From: Campylobacteraceae bacterium
GTDB taxonomy: Bacteria > Campylobacterota > Campylobacteria > Campylobacterales > Sulfurospirillaceae
Assembly: GCA_027055635.1 (NCBI GenBank)
Contig: JALUMZ010000106.1
Coordinates: 1 to 11,712 of the forward strand
Length of the DNA: 11,712 bases
Direction of reading: 5' to 3'
The notes under the pieces were generated by a model. It had not been told where the DNA came from. It searched no databases and was given only the letters and a program-made list of their open reading frames with translations. This document shows positions 1-7,316 of the stretch, piece by piece (positions within the stretch are counted from its first letter, which is position 1; the number at the start of each line of letters is the position of its first letter). Position numbers and translations under genes: made by a program.

Positions 1-1
1 G

Positions 2-166
2 AAAAACAGAACTTTTCTAAGTGTTGATTATGATAGGATATCAGATAACTTCAAAGAGTTAAAAAAGCAGAAGATAGACTTTGTTAATAAAGCAAAAAGC
101 AGACATTTAAAGATAATAGAGATGCTAAAAGAGTGTCAGGAAATCTTAGGGCGTGCTACTGTATAG
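2..166 (+). CDS. 3' end of an unrecognised gene (partial)
   Basis: An open frame enters from the left edge and runs for 54 codons to a TAG at 164-166, reading KNRTFLSVDYDRI... and ending EILGRATV. The visible part is charged and looks helical, with many Lys and Glu residues, and has no membrane segment or cysteine cluster. I do not recognise the family. It converges on the AI-2E-family gene, whose stop lies only 7 bases further on, so there is no room for a separate terminator between them. The frame is coding-like in composition, but the fragment is short and the start is outside the window. Confidence 0.6.
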   Translation, partial: KNRTFLSVDYDRISDNFKELKKQKIDFVNKAKSRHLKIIEMLKECQEILGRATV

Positions 167-173
167 CGGTCTC

Positions 174-1217
174 TTATATATCTAACCCCTTGTCTTTTAG
201 GGTCTTAAACATAGTCATCAAAGATATGAATAGAGTTGTGATGGCAGGACCTAGTATCATTCCCCAAAAACCAAATGTGGTCAAGCCGGCAAATATAGCA
301 AAAAATATCAACATTTCATTTGTTGTTGCTTTGATATTTGAGAGTTTACTGTTTATGAATTTTATAATAAAAGGTTTGATAAAAGTATCTGCTACGATAG
401 AGATGACTACAATAGAGTACAAAGCTATGACTATTCCCTCTGTGTAGTTGCCGTTTGCAAAAGCATAAGCACTCAAAGGAACCCACATCAAAGCCCCACC
501 TATTATAGGAATCAATGAAGAAAAACCATAAAAAATACCGAGCAAAAGTCCATTGTAGCCAAATGCTATGCTAATTACTGCAAAAAGTGCCCCCTCAAAT
601 ATAGCAGTTGCGAGTATAGAATAAAAAACTACACTCATTACATTTGAGACTTCTGCAAAAATTATATCTACATTTTTCTCTTCCATAGGAAGAATAGTTC
701 TAAAATATGAGCCAAGCTCTTTTGCGTGAAGTGTGGTAAAAAAGAAAAAAATTAGTATCAAAAGCATATCTTTTAAAAAATTTGCACTATTTTTTCCTAT
801 AGCTCCTAGATATGAAAGTGCAGTTTTTGTTATGCTTGTTAAGTCTAGATTTTTTATAAAACTATCTAAATCACTTTGAAAGAAGGAGAAGGCATCAGGT
901 AGGCGAGGATGTATATTTTTGATATAATTTATAGTATTATCCACAAGTGTCGTATCAAACTTATTTATAACTTCTCCGGCAGAGGTGATGATATATACAA
1001 TAGGGGCAAAAAAGAGTACAAACAGCAGTAGAGTCGATATTGTAGCGGCTAATACCTTACTGTTGAACTGTTTTCTTATAAATATATTGATATTGTAGGT
1101 TGCTATGGATAGTAGTGCTGCTACAGTGATAACTATCAAAAATGGTTCATAAAGTTTTATAACCCAATATAAAACTACAAGAAAAAATGCAATCAAAAAA
1201 TTTCTTTGTGTATTCAC
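174..1217 (-). CDS. AI-2E/PerM-family membrane transporter
   Basis: A 347-residue inner-membrane protein of the AI-2E transporter family (PerM/TqsA/YdiK-like). Visible features: paired N-terminal membrane segments (about 7-45 and 57-79), a soluble stretch (about 80-145), further membrane segments (about 150-163, 195-235, 262-277, 302-335), and the family's conserved C-terminal signatures LIPIIGG (235-241), DTFIKP (277-282) and GFWGMILGP (316-324). Family members have been linked to export of autoinducer-2 or to Na+/H+ exchange, but most substrates are unknown, so none is assigned. The start is GTG, inside a 4-base GTGA overlap with the ruvB stop, preceded by a strong GGAGGAGACAA Shine-Dalgarno. 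That points to translational coupling. It is the last gene of panB-ruvB-this gene. Length is normal for the family. Confidence 0.9.
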   Translation of the reverse strand: MNTQRNFLIAFFLVVLYWVIKLYEPFLIVITVAALLSIATYNINIFIRKQFNSKVLAATISTLLLFVLFFAPIVYIITSAGEVINKFDTTLVDNTINYIKNIHPRLPDAFSFFQSDLDSFIKNLDLTSITKTALSYLGAIGKNSANFLKDMLLILIFFFFTTLHAKELGSYFRTILPMEEKNVDIIFAEVSNVMSVVFYSILATAIFEGALFAVISIAFGYNGLLLGIFYGFSSLIPIIGGALMWVPLSAYAFANGNYTEGIVIALYSIVVISIVADTFIKPFIIKFINSKLSNIKATTNEMLIFFAIFAGLTTFGFWGMILGPAITTLFISLMTMFKTLKDKGLDI

Positions 1218-2242
1218 TTGTCTCCTCCGGGATTTTTAAATAATCCACCAATTTCAAGCGGAGTCAGTCTAAAGAGTTCATAGCATTTTGCTGTTGCTAC
1301 TCTCCCTCTTGCGGTTCTTTGCATATAGCCGTTGGCGAGCAGATACGGTTCTATAACATCCTCTATAGTGCCTTCATCTTCACTTAGGGCAGCTGCTAGA
1401 GTATTTAAGCCTAGTGCTTTACCTTTTGCTTCTATGAGAAGCTCAAGATATTTTATGTCTAATTCATCAAATCCTAAATCATTTACACCTAGCTCCTCAA
1501 GTGCATAAGCGCATCTTTTTTTTGTTATTTTATCTTCATCTTTGACATCTGCAAAATCTCTCACTCTTTTGAGCAGCCTTAGCGCAATTCTTGGCGTTCC
1601 TCTTGATCTTCTTGCTATTTCAAGAGCGCCATCATCTAAACATATTTTATTTAGTTTGTATGAAGCTTTGGTGACTATTTGTGCTAGTTCAAATTTATCG
1701 TAAAATTGCAATCTAAAGTGCATGCCAAATCTATCTCTTAGGGGAGAACTTATCATGCCGGCTCTTGTAGTTGCACCTATGAGTGTAAAGCGGGGCAGAT
1801 CTATCTTTATAGTTTGTGCCGCAGGTCCACTGCCTATAATGATATCTAATCTAAAATCCTCCATAGCAGGGTATAAAATCTCTTCAATAGCAGGTGAGAG
1901 CCTATGTATCTCATCAATAAATAGCATATCACCCTCTTCAAGATTGGTGAGAATTGCAGCTAAATCACCACTTTTTTCTATCATGGGAGCTGCTGTCATC
2001 TTGATATTTGCTTCCATTTCATTTGAGATGATATATGCTAGTGTTGTTTTTCCAAGTCCCGGGGGTCCAAAGAAGAGAACATGATCCAAACACTCTTGTC
2101 TTTTTTTTGAAGCTTCTATAAAAACCTTTAGATTTCTTTTAATCTTATCCTGCCCTATATAGCCATCCCAAGAAGTTGGTCGTAGAGATTTTTCATATTC
2201 ATTTTCAAATGAGATTTTATCTATCTCTACTACTCTTTCCAT
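1214..2242 (-). CDS. ruvB: Holliday junction branch-migration ATPase RuvB
   Basis: RuvB (342 residues, usual length) is the hexameric AAA+ motor that, with RuvA, drives branch migration of Holliday junctions during recombinational repair in the cytoplasm. Clear motifs: Walker A GPPGLGKT (59-66), Walker B FIDEIH (108-113), sensor 1 GATTR (156-160), the arginine-finger region PLRDRFG (167-173), sensor 2 RGTPRIALR (214-222), and the C-terminal winged-helix DNA-binding domain with RTARGR (309-314). The ATG start is preceded by AAGGATAAAA. It lies 12 bases after panB and overlaps the next gene by 4 bases, so it is an internal gene of a three-gene operon. ruvA and ruvC are not in the window. All key residues are present. 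Confidence 0.98.
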   Translation of the reverse strand: MERVVEIDKISFENEYEKSLRPTSWDGYIGQDKIKRNLKVFIEASKKRQECLDHVLFFGPPGLGKTTLAYIISNEMEANIKMTAAPMIEKSGDLAAILTNLEEGDMLFIDEIHRLSPAIEEILYPAMEDFRLDIIIGSGPAAQTIKIDLPRFTLIGATTRAGMISSPLRDRFGMHFRLQFYDKFELAQIVTKASYKLNKICLDDGALEIARRSRGTPRIALRLLKRVRDFADVKDEDKITKKRCAYALEELGVNDLGFDELDIKYLELLIEAKGKALGLNTLAAALSEDEGTIEDVIEPYLLANGYMQRTARGRVATAKCYELFRLTPLEIGGLFKNPGGDK

Positions 2243-2254
2243 TTTTATCCTTGT

Positions 2255-3052
2255 TTAGTATATATGTTTATCTGTGGGAAATGCTCTTGTTCTTACTTCA
2301 TCCGCATAGTTTTTAAGAGCATTTTCTATCAATTTTTTACCATCAAAATATTTTTTGACAAATTTTGGTTGAAATTCATCAAAAAATCCAAAAGCATCAC
2401 TCCACACGAGCACCTGTCCGTCAGTATCAACTCCCGAGCCTATACCTATGGTAGGGATTGAGACGCTTTGTGTTATCTCTTTTGCTACATCAGCTTTTAC
2501 ACCCTCAATTACTAAACAAAAAGCACCTGCATTTTCAACTGCTTTTGCATCTGATAGCAATTTTTTAATATCTGCTTTATCTTTGCCCCTTATTTTATAT
2601 CCGCCATCGCTTCGGACAAATTGTGGCATTAATCCTATGTGTCCCATAACTGCTATAGAGTTTGAAGTTAAGGTCTCTATGATATGAGCTCTTTTACTCC
2701 CTCCCTCTATTTTGACTGCGCTAGCAGCAGTCTCTTTATAAACTCTAGAGGCATTTTTTAGAGCCATGTTTTCATCCGTGTATGTTCCAAATGGCATATC
2801 GCAAACTATCAGGGTATCTTTAGCCCCTGCACACACTGCTTTAGTATGATAAATCATCATATCAAGTGAGGCACTAAGAGTATCTGATTTTGCATTAAAA
2901 CTCATATTCAAACTATCACCGACTAAAATCATATCGACTTTTTTATCAAATATTTTCGCAAATAAAGCATCATAAGCAGTTATCATGACAAGTGGTGTTT
3001 TTGATTTACTGTTTTTGATAGAAGTTATAGTTTGCATAATAATTTTATCCAT
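2255..3052 (-). CDS. panB: 3-methyl-2-oxobutanoate hydroxymethyltransferase PanB
   Basis: PanB transfers a hydroxymethyl group from 5,10-methylenetetrahydrofolate to alpha-ketoisovalerate, giving ketopantoate, the first committed step to pantothenate and coenzyme A. The 265-residue protein shows the family's TIM-barrel signatures: ITAYDA (24-29), VGDSLNM (44-50) with metal ligand Asp46, CDMPFGTY (84-91) with Asp85, KIEGG (114-118) with Glu116, GHIGLMPQ (137-144), the catalytic-base region VIEGV (181-185) with Glu183, and IPTIGIGSG (199-207). The start is uncertain: the ATG at 3052 has a weak ribosome site, and a second ATG five codons in (3037), after GGATAAAATT, fits the usual PanB N-terminus equally well. 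It is the first gene of the operon with ruvB and the AI-2E-family gene. Confidence 0.96.
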   Translation of the reverse strand: MDKIIMQTITSIKNSKSKTPLVMITAYDALFAKIFDKKVDMILVGDSLNMSFNAKSDTLSASLDMMIYHTKAVCAGAKDTLIVCDMPFGTYTDENMALKNASRVYKETAASAVKIEGGSKRAHIIETLTSNSIAVMGHIGLMPQFVRSDGGYKIRGKDKADIKKLLSDAKAVENAGAFCLVIEGVKADVAKEITQSVSIPTIGIGSGVDTDGQVLVWSDAFGFFDEFQPKFVKKYFDGKKLIENALKNYADEVRTRAFPTDKHIY

Positions 3053-3081
3053 TAGTTTTTCTTGATTTTATCAAAAAAATG

Positions 3082-3093
3082 GTACAATTGTAC
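3082..3093. promoter_or_regulatory. Perfect 12-base palindrome between panB and the hpt gene
   Basis: GTACAATTGTAC is an exact inverted repeat in the 77-base divergent spacer (3053-3129). A third half-site, GTACAA, recurs at 3110-3115, just upstream of the Hpt gene's ribosome site. A TAATAT at 3095-3100 beside the palindrome could serve as the -10 of the rightward promoter. The position suits an operator for one or both divergent units, but no regulator can be named. Confidence 0.35.
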
Positions 3094-3129
3094 TTAATAT
3101 ATTTTTATGTACAAGATAAAGAGGAAATT

Positions 3130-3537
3130 ATGGGTTTATATGCACAATTAGAGATTGATTTTGATTTAGATATTGTTGAGGATTTTATTAATCACTACTC
3201 TATAATGTGTGAAAATATGGAGCCATTGATTATAAATTTAAATAAAAAAGAGTATTTTGTCGAAAATATAAGAGAGCTTTTTAGAATTTTTCACAATCTA
3301 AAATCAGCAGGTGGATTTTTAAAATTAGATCCAATCATTAAACTTTCAACTTTAAGTGAGGATGTATGCGAAGAAGCAAGAGAGCTAGAAGGACCTGCAA
3401 GCGAAGAGTTTATAGACTGGCTTTTGCTCATAAGCGATCAGTTTGAAAAGTATAGGAAAGATATAGAGAATGATGCAGAGTATTTTAGTATGTTAAATCC
3501 GCTAATTATAAAAGTACCGCTAAATTTGGAGAAGTAG
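3130..3537 (+). CDS. Stand-alone Hpt (histidine phosphotransfer) domain protein
   Basis: A 135-residue soluble, acidic, all-helical protein. The core RIFHNLKSAGGFLKL (52-66) matches the Hpt signature HxLKGxxxxxG, with His55 as the predicted phospho-acceptor. Hpt proteins relay phosphoryl groups between response-regulator receiver domains and lack kinase activity. No transmembrane segment, receiver or ATPase domain is attached. I chose the ATG at 3130 because AAGAGGAAATT precedes it. A longer reading from 3079 would have no ribosome site and would place the promoter-like palindrome inside the gene. The stop is followed immediately by the TTG start of trpA, so the two are surely cotranscribed and probably translationally coupled. 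Its partners are unknown; the two-component genes further right are candidates only by proximity. Confidence 0.82.
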   Translation: MGLYAQLEIDFDLDIVEDFINHYSIMCENMEPLIINLNKKEYFVENIRELFRIFHNLKSAGGFLKLDPIIKLSTLSEDVCEEARELEGPASEEFIDWLLLISDQFEKYRKDIENDAEYFSMLNPLIIKVPLNLEK

Positions 3538-4296
3538 TTGACCAAGAGTAAAAAAACAAAAAATTTGGTGGCATATATCACTGCCGGATTTCCCGATGTA
3601 AATTTTAGTGTTGACTTGGCTTTGGCTCTAAAAGATGCCGGAGCAGATATTTTAGAGCTAGGCATAGCTTTCTCAGATCCTGTTGCAGACGGTCCAATCA
3701 TAGAAGAGGCAAATCTACGCTCTCTTCAAAGAGGTTTTAGAGTTCAAGATGTTTTTGATATATCTGAAAAGATAGCAGATAAAATCGATACATACTGGAT
3801 GGGATATTTTAACTCTTTCTACCATAAAGGCATAGAAAATATAAGCCAAATAGCAAAAAACAGTAGTGTTAAAGGTTTTATCATTCCTGATCTTCCCCAT
3901 GAAGAGACACTTATATATAGACCAACTTTTACCAAAAACGATCTCTCTTTGGTTAGCTTTGTTGCCCCAACCGATGATGAAGCAAGAGTCAAAGAAGTTA
4001 TAAAAAACAGCAGAGGTTTTATATATCTTGTTGCATATGCCGGCATAACGGGCTCTGGTGTTAGTGAAGACTTGCGCCAAATCATAAAACAGGTCAAAGA
4101 AAATAGCGATACACCACTATATGTTGGTTTTGGAGTAAACGAAAAAACAGCCAAAGAAAAATCAAAAGGAGTTGACGGAGTTATAGTAGGAAGTGCTTTT
4201 GTGAAAGTGCTTTTAGATGACTCGCTGACTCATACTCAAAAAATTCAAAAAATCTCACAAATAGCAAAAAACATAAAAGAAGCGATAAACTCTTAA
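3538..4296 (+). CDS. trpA: Tryptophan synthase alpha subunit TrpA
   Basis: TrpA cleaves indole-3-glycerol phosphate to indole and glyceraldehyde-3-phosphate; indole is channelled to TrpB. The 252-residue TIM barrel shows AYITAGFPD (12-20), LELGIAFSDPVADGP (39-53) containing catalytic Glu40 and Asp51 (Glu49 and Asp60 in enteric TrpA), IIPDLPHEE (115-123), VAYAGITGSG (165-174), YVGFGV (195-200) and VIVGSAFV (215-222). The start is TTG, directly abutting the Hpt stop, with GGAG (3528-3531) six bases upstream inside the Hpt gene. It is slightly shorter than the usual ~265 residues, mainly at the N-terminus. Some usually conserved positions differ (see findings), but both catalytic acids are present. 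No other trp gene is in the window, so trpA is separated from trpB here, or trpB lies elsewhere. Confidence 0.95.
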   Translation: MTKSKKTKNLVAYITAGFPDVNFSVDLALALKDAGADILELGIAFSDPVADGPIIEEANLRSLQRGFRVQDVFDISEKIADKIDTYWMGYFNSFYHKGIENISQIAKNSSVKGFIIPDLPHEETLIYRPTFTKNDLSLVSFVAPTDDEARVKEVIKNSRGFIYLVAYAGITGSGVSEDLRQIIKQVKENSDTPLYVGFGVNEKTAKEKSKGVDGVIVGSAFVKVLLDDSLTHTQKIQKISQIAKNIKEAINS

Positions 4297-6728
4297 TCAA
4301 AAGCTCTGTATTTTATGAGTAGTTTTGGCAACAATAGCAAGGCACTCATGAGAGCTGTGAACATCACCAAGACAGTAAGAAGACCAAAGTATATAGTCGG
4401 TATAAAGTTTGAAAAGACCAAAATCGAAAAACCAAGCATAATAGTGATTGAAGTATAATACATCGCATAACCTATACTCTCATGAGATCTTTGCATAGCT
4501 TTTATATAATCTTTGTCTTTTGCATACTCTTCTTTGAATCTGATGATATAGTGTATGGTATCGTCCACCCCGATTCCTATGCTGATGGAAGCTATGGTTA
4601 TTGTCATAACATCGAGTGGGATTTTCGCAAAACCCATAACGGCAAATATTATGCCCACGGGAATTATATTTGCGCCAATTGCAATCAGCGAAATCTTGAT
4701 GGATCTAAATAAAATTATAAACATCAAAAACAGTATGAGTACCACTGCCCCTAGGGTTACTATTTGTGATTCAAAGAGTGACTGGAGCATATTGTTATAC
4801 AAGACCATCAGATTTGAAAGTCTGTAGTTTATATTTTTATCTCCCGCAATTTTTGGTATATCATTTTGAATCTTGTGAATCAGTGCATCTCTTCTGAGGT
4901 TTGGATCCGAATCTATGATTCTCATAGCAAATCTTATCTGATTTTTTTTGATATCGATAAAAGGGTTTAAAATGATATTTCTAAATTTTTCGGGTAGCTC
5001 GTTATATAAGACTGCCAATTCAAAAGTATCTAAATTTTTGCCCTTGTTTAACTTTTTTGCAACTTCCAACAGAGTTCCGAAAGATTGTACATTTCCCACC
5101 TCTTTTAGTGATTCGAGATAGGTTTGAATTTTCCTTATGGTATCCATTTTGTTTGGAGAAAACCAATATTGGTTTTTATTTTTATTGCTTTCAAATTCGT
5201 CTTCAAATTCATCAAAACCGGTATCGTCGGCTTTTGGCTTTACCTTTTTTGCAGTTTTAAAAGTGACTATCAAATCAAGAGGTGTAGTACCGCCTAATTT
5301 TTTATCTATCACTTCCATTCCCTTATATATCTGCGTATTTTTCTTAAAATAATTTATGAAACTATTTTCTACTTTTAGTTTGCTTGAGCCATATATAGAT
5401 AAAATAGCTATCAAAATAGCAACACTCAGTATCGTTTTTCCGTGATGTATCACAAAGTCGGAACACATTTTTGTAAGGCTAAAACTTTTGCTGTGAGATA
5501 TGGGCTTTGTGCTTTTTGGAAAAAGTATCATTATGGCAGGAAACAAGATAAATGATACAAGCAAAGAGGTAGCTACTCCTATACTCATCATATATCCTAG
5601 ATTTATAACAGGTTTCAAATCGGCAAATATCAATGAACCAAATCCGGCTATGGTGGTGATGATAGCAAAAAATGATGGTTTTGCTTTAGATATGACGGTT
5701 TGCAGTATCAACTCTTTTTGACTAAGGTTTTCATCATTTGCCAACTCTTTGTATTTTACTATCAAGTGGAGTATTATAGAGAGTGTTATGATGAGTTGCA
5801 AAGAGACAAAATTGGACGATATCACCGTAACATCCCATCCGAAAATCCCTAAAAATCCCATGGTAAAAACAACAGATACGACTGACACAAGTATCGGTAT
5901 GACGACAAATTTGATCTCTTTAAAGATAAGCAGGAGAGATGTGATGAGAAGCAACAATAGGATAGAGCCAAAAATAGCCAAATCGCTTTTGATGAAGCCT
6001 ATCATATCATCTGCTATCATATTTACACCGCCAAGAAACATAGTAGCACTATTTTGATATTTGCTTAAAACTTTTCTTATTTGGATCAAATTTTCATGGA
6101 CAATTTTGCGTTTTTTATCTTTATATATCTTTAGTTTTTTTTCTAATTCAAACAGTTTTGCGATCTCTTTGTTTTTCCTGAGTTCATCTCTTTTTTGTAT
6201 GAAAGTTTTATATTTAACATCATCTTTTAGGTATAAAAGTAGTGCCGTAGTTTTAAAATCACTACTTACGAGACTATTTTTATAAAGCGGACTGTGTAGA
6301 AATTCATTTTTTGCCAATGTCTTGTTTGTGTCTTTGTCTTCTAGCGTAGGTATTTTTTCCAATAAATCTTTCACCGGTCTTGGTGGACTCTGCAAAAGAG
6401 GTACATTGAGTATGGAGACGACAGAGGTGATGCCTTTTATATTTTCCAAGTCTTTACTGAGAGATTTTAAGGTTTGAAGAGAGCTCTTTGATAAAAGCTT
6501 GGCTTTTGGTCTGTATGTTACTACCAAAAAGTTTGGCATATAGTATCTTTTTGATATTTCTCTAGTAAATGCCAAATCTTTATCATTGTCTAAAAGAAGT
6601 GTATCTGCTGAAGCATCTATGCTCATTTTGGTAGCAAAATAGCCAAAAATAGCGACCAATGCAAGTATAAACAGAAGTACGGTTTTTGGAAACTTTAGTA
6701 TATAATTTTTATAAAGAGATATAAGCAA
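4293..6728 (-). CDS. RND/MMPL-family exporter linked to mlaA-mlaC
   Basis: An 811-residue inner-membrane pump of the RND superfamily (MMPL/HpnN-like branch, many of which move lipids). It has the duplicated RND layout: TM1 (about 15-34), periplasmic domain 1 (35-245), a TM2-6 bundle (about 247-405), TM7 (about 430-447), periplasmic domain 2 (448-650), and a TM8-12 bundle (about 655-803). The second half keeps the family motif GIGVDDTIHYI (718-728) with Asp722/Asp723 as the likely proton-relay residues. The matching segment of the first half (about 310-323) has no acidic residue. An acidic linker (501-513) interrupts domain 2. The TTG start, after AGGTATAAAATTA, lies 5 bases past the mlaC stop. 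Its stop overlaps the stop of convergent trpA. Context suggests a role in phospholipid trafficking with MlaC and MlaA; this is inference. Confidence 0.9.
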   Translation of the reverse strand: MLISLYKNYILKFPKTVLLFILALVAIFGYFATKMSIDASADTLLLDNDKDLAFTREISKRYYMPNFLVVTYRPKAKLLSKSSLQTLKSLSKDLENIKGITSVVSILNVPLLQSPPRPVKDLLEKIPTLEDKDTNKTLAKNEFLHSPLYKNSLVSSDFKTTALLLYLKDDVKYKTFIQKRDELRKNKEIAKLFELEKKLKIYKDKKRKIVHENLIQIRKVLSKYQNSATMFLGGVNMIADDMIGFIKSDLAIFGSILLLLLITSLLLIFKEIKFVVIPILVSVVSVVFTMGFLGIFGWDVTVISSNFVSLQLIITLSIILHLIVKYKELANDENLSQKELILQTVISKAKPSFFAIITTIAGFGSLIFADLKPVINLGYMMSIGVATSLLVSFILFPAIMILFPKSTKPISHSKSFSLTKMCSDFVIHHGKTILSVAILIAILSIYGSSKLKVENSFINYFKKNTQIYKGMEVIDKKLGGTTPLDLIVTFKTAKKVKPKADDTGFDEFEDEFESNKNKNQYWFSPNKMDTIRKIQTYLESLKEVGNVQSFGTLLEVAKKLNKGKNLDTFELAVLYNELPEKFRNIILNPFIDIKKNQIRFAMRIIDSDPNLRRDALIHKIQNDIPKIAGDKNINYRLSNLMVLYNNMLQSLFESQIVTLGAVVLILFLMFIILFRSIKISLIAIGANIIPVGIIFAVMGFAKIPLDVMTITIASISIGIGVDDTIHYIIRFKEEYAKDKDYIKAMQRSHESIGYAMYYTSITIMLGFSILVFSNFIPTIYFGLLTVLVMFTALMSALLLLPKLLIKYRAFD

Positions 6729-6733
6729 TAATT

Positions 6734-7312
6734 TTATACCTGTTTATCTAATTTTTTTAAAAGCTCATCAAAGCTCATTTTTTTAAGTTCATCAGAAAAT
6801 TGCGATCTGTATGTCTGTATGATGCTAACTCCAAGTACGCTTACATCATATATAAACCATTGATTATTTTTTGCTTTGTAAAATTTATAGACTATGTTAT
6901 ATTTTTGTTTTTTACCTTTTATCTCACTTAGTAGATGAATTCTGTTTTTTTTGACTTTTTGTATGCCCTCGACAGTGATTTTTTGTCCATTGTACATATC
7001 AAGTTTGCTTCTATATGAGGCTTTTAGCCTTTTTGTAAATTTTTTTGTAAATTCATCTTTTTGCTTTTGAGTGAGAGTTCTCCAAACTTTTCCGCCAAGA
7101 GATAGTCTCGCCATAAGTTTATAATTAAAAACAGGATCAAATATCTTAAATATTTTTTGGCTGAGTACCTCTTTGCTTATATTGTTTTCTTTGCCTTTTT
7201 GAAGAATATTTACAACCAAATTTATATTTTCATCCATATAGCTTTTAATTTGATTTTCTTGTAGGGCAAAAAGATTTGCAACTATAAATAGGCTGATGAT
7301 TAAGTATCTCAT
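6734..7312 (-). CDS. mlaC: MlaC/Ttg2D periplasmic phospholipid-binding protein
   Basis: MlaC shuttles phospholipid across the periplasm between the outer-membrane MlaA complex and an inner-membrane transporter. The 192-residue protein has a signal peptide (MRYLIISLFIVANLFA, then LQEN) and the family core: FDPVFNYKLMARLSLGG (58-74), WRTLTQKQKDEF (77-88), and the signature WFIYDVSVLGVSIIQTYRS (152-170). I chose the ATG at 7312 because CGGAGTAAAATC precedes it and it places the signal peptide at the N-terminus. A start 13 codons further up (7351) would put a charged stretch ahead of the signal peptide and lie within mlaA. mlaA ends 4 bases upstream and the RND gene begins 5 bases downstream, so all three form one operon. 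Confidence 0.93.
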   Translation of the reverse strand: MRYLIISLFIVANLFALQENQIKSYMDENINLVVNILQKGKENNISKEVLSQKIFKIFDPVFNYKLMARLSLGGKVWRTLTQKQKDEFTKKFTKRLKASYRSKLDMYNGQKITVEGIQKVKKNRIHLLSEIKGKKQKYNIVYKFYKAKNNQWFIYDVSVLGVSIIQTYRSQFSDELKKMSFDELLKKLDKQV

Positions 7313-7316
7313 GATT

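Noticed and set aside
1722..2084. Plus-strand open frame opposite ruvB
   Set aside because: Shadow of the strongly conserved ruvB; no ribosome site and no coherent domain.
3079..3129. Longer N-terminus for the Hpt protein from the ATG at 3079
   Set aside because: No ribosome site precedes it, it overlaps the palindrome and promoter region, and the ATG at 3130 has GAGG at correct spacing and starts just before the domain.
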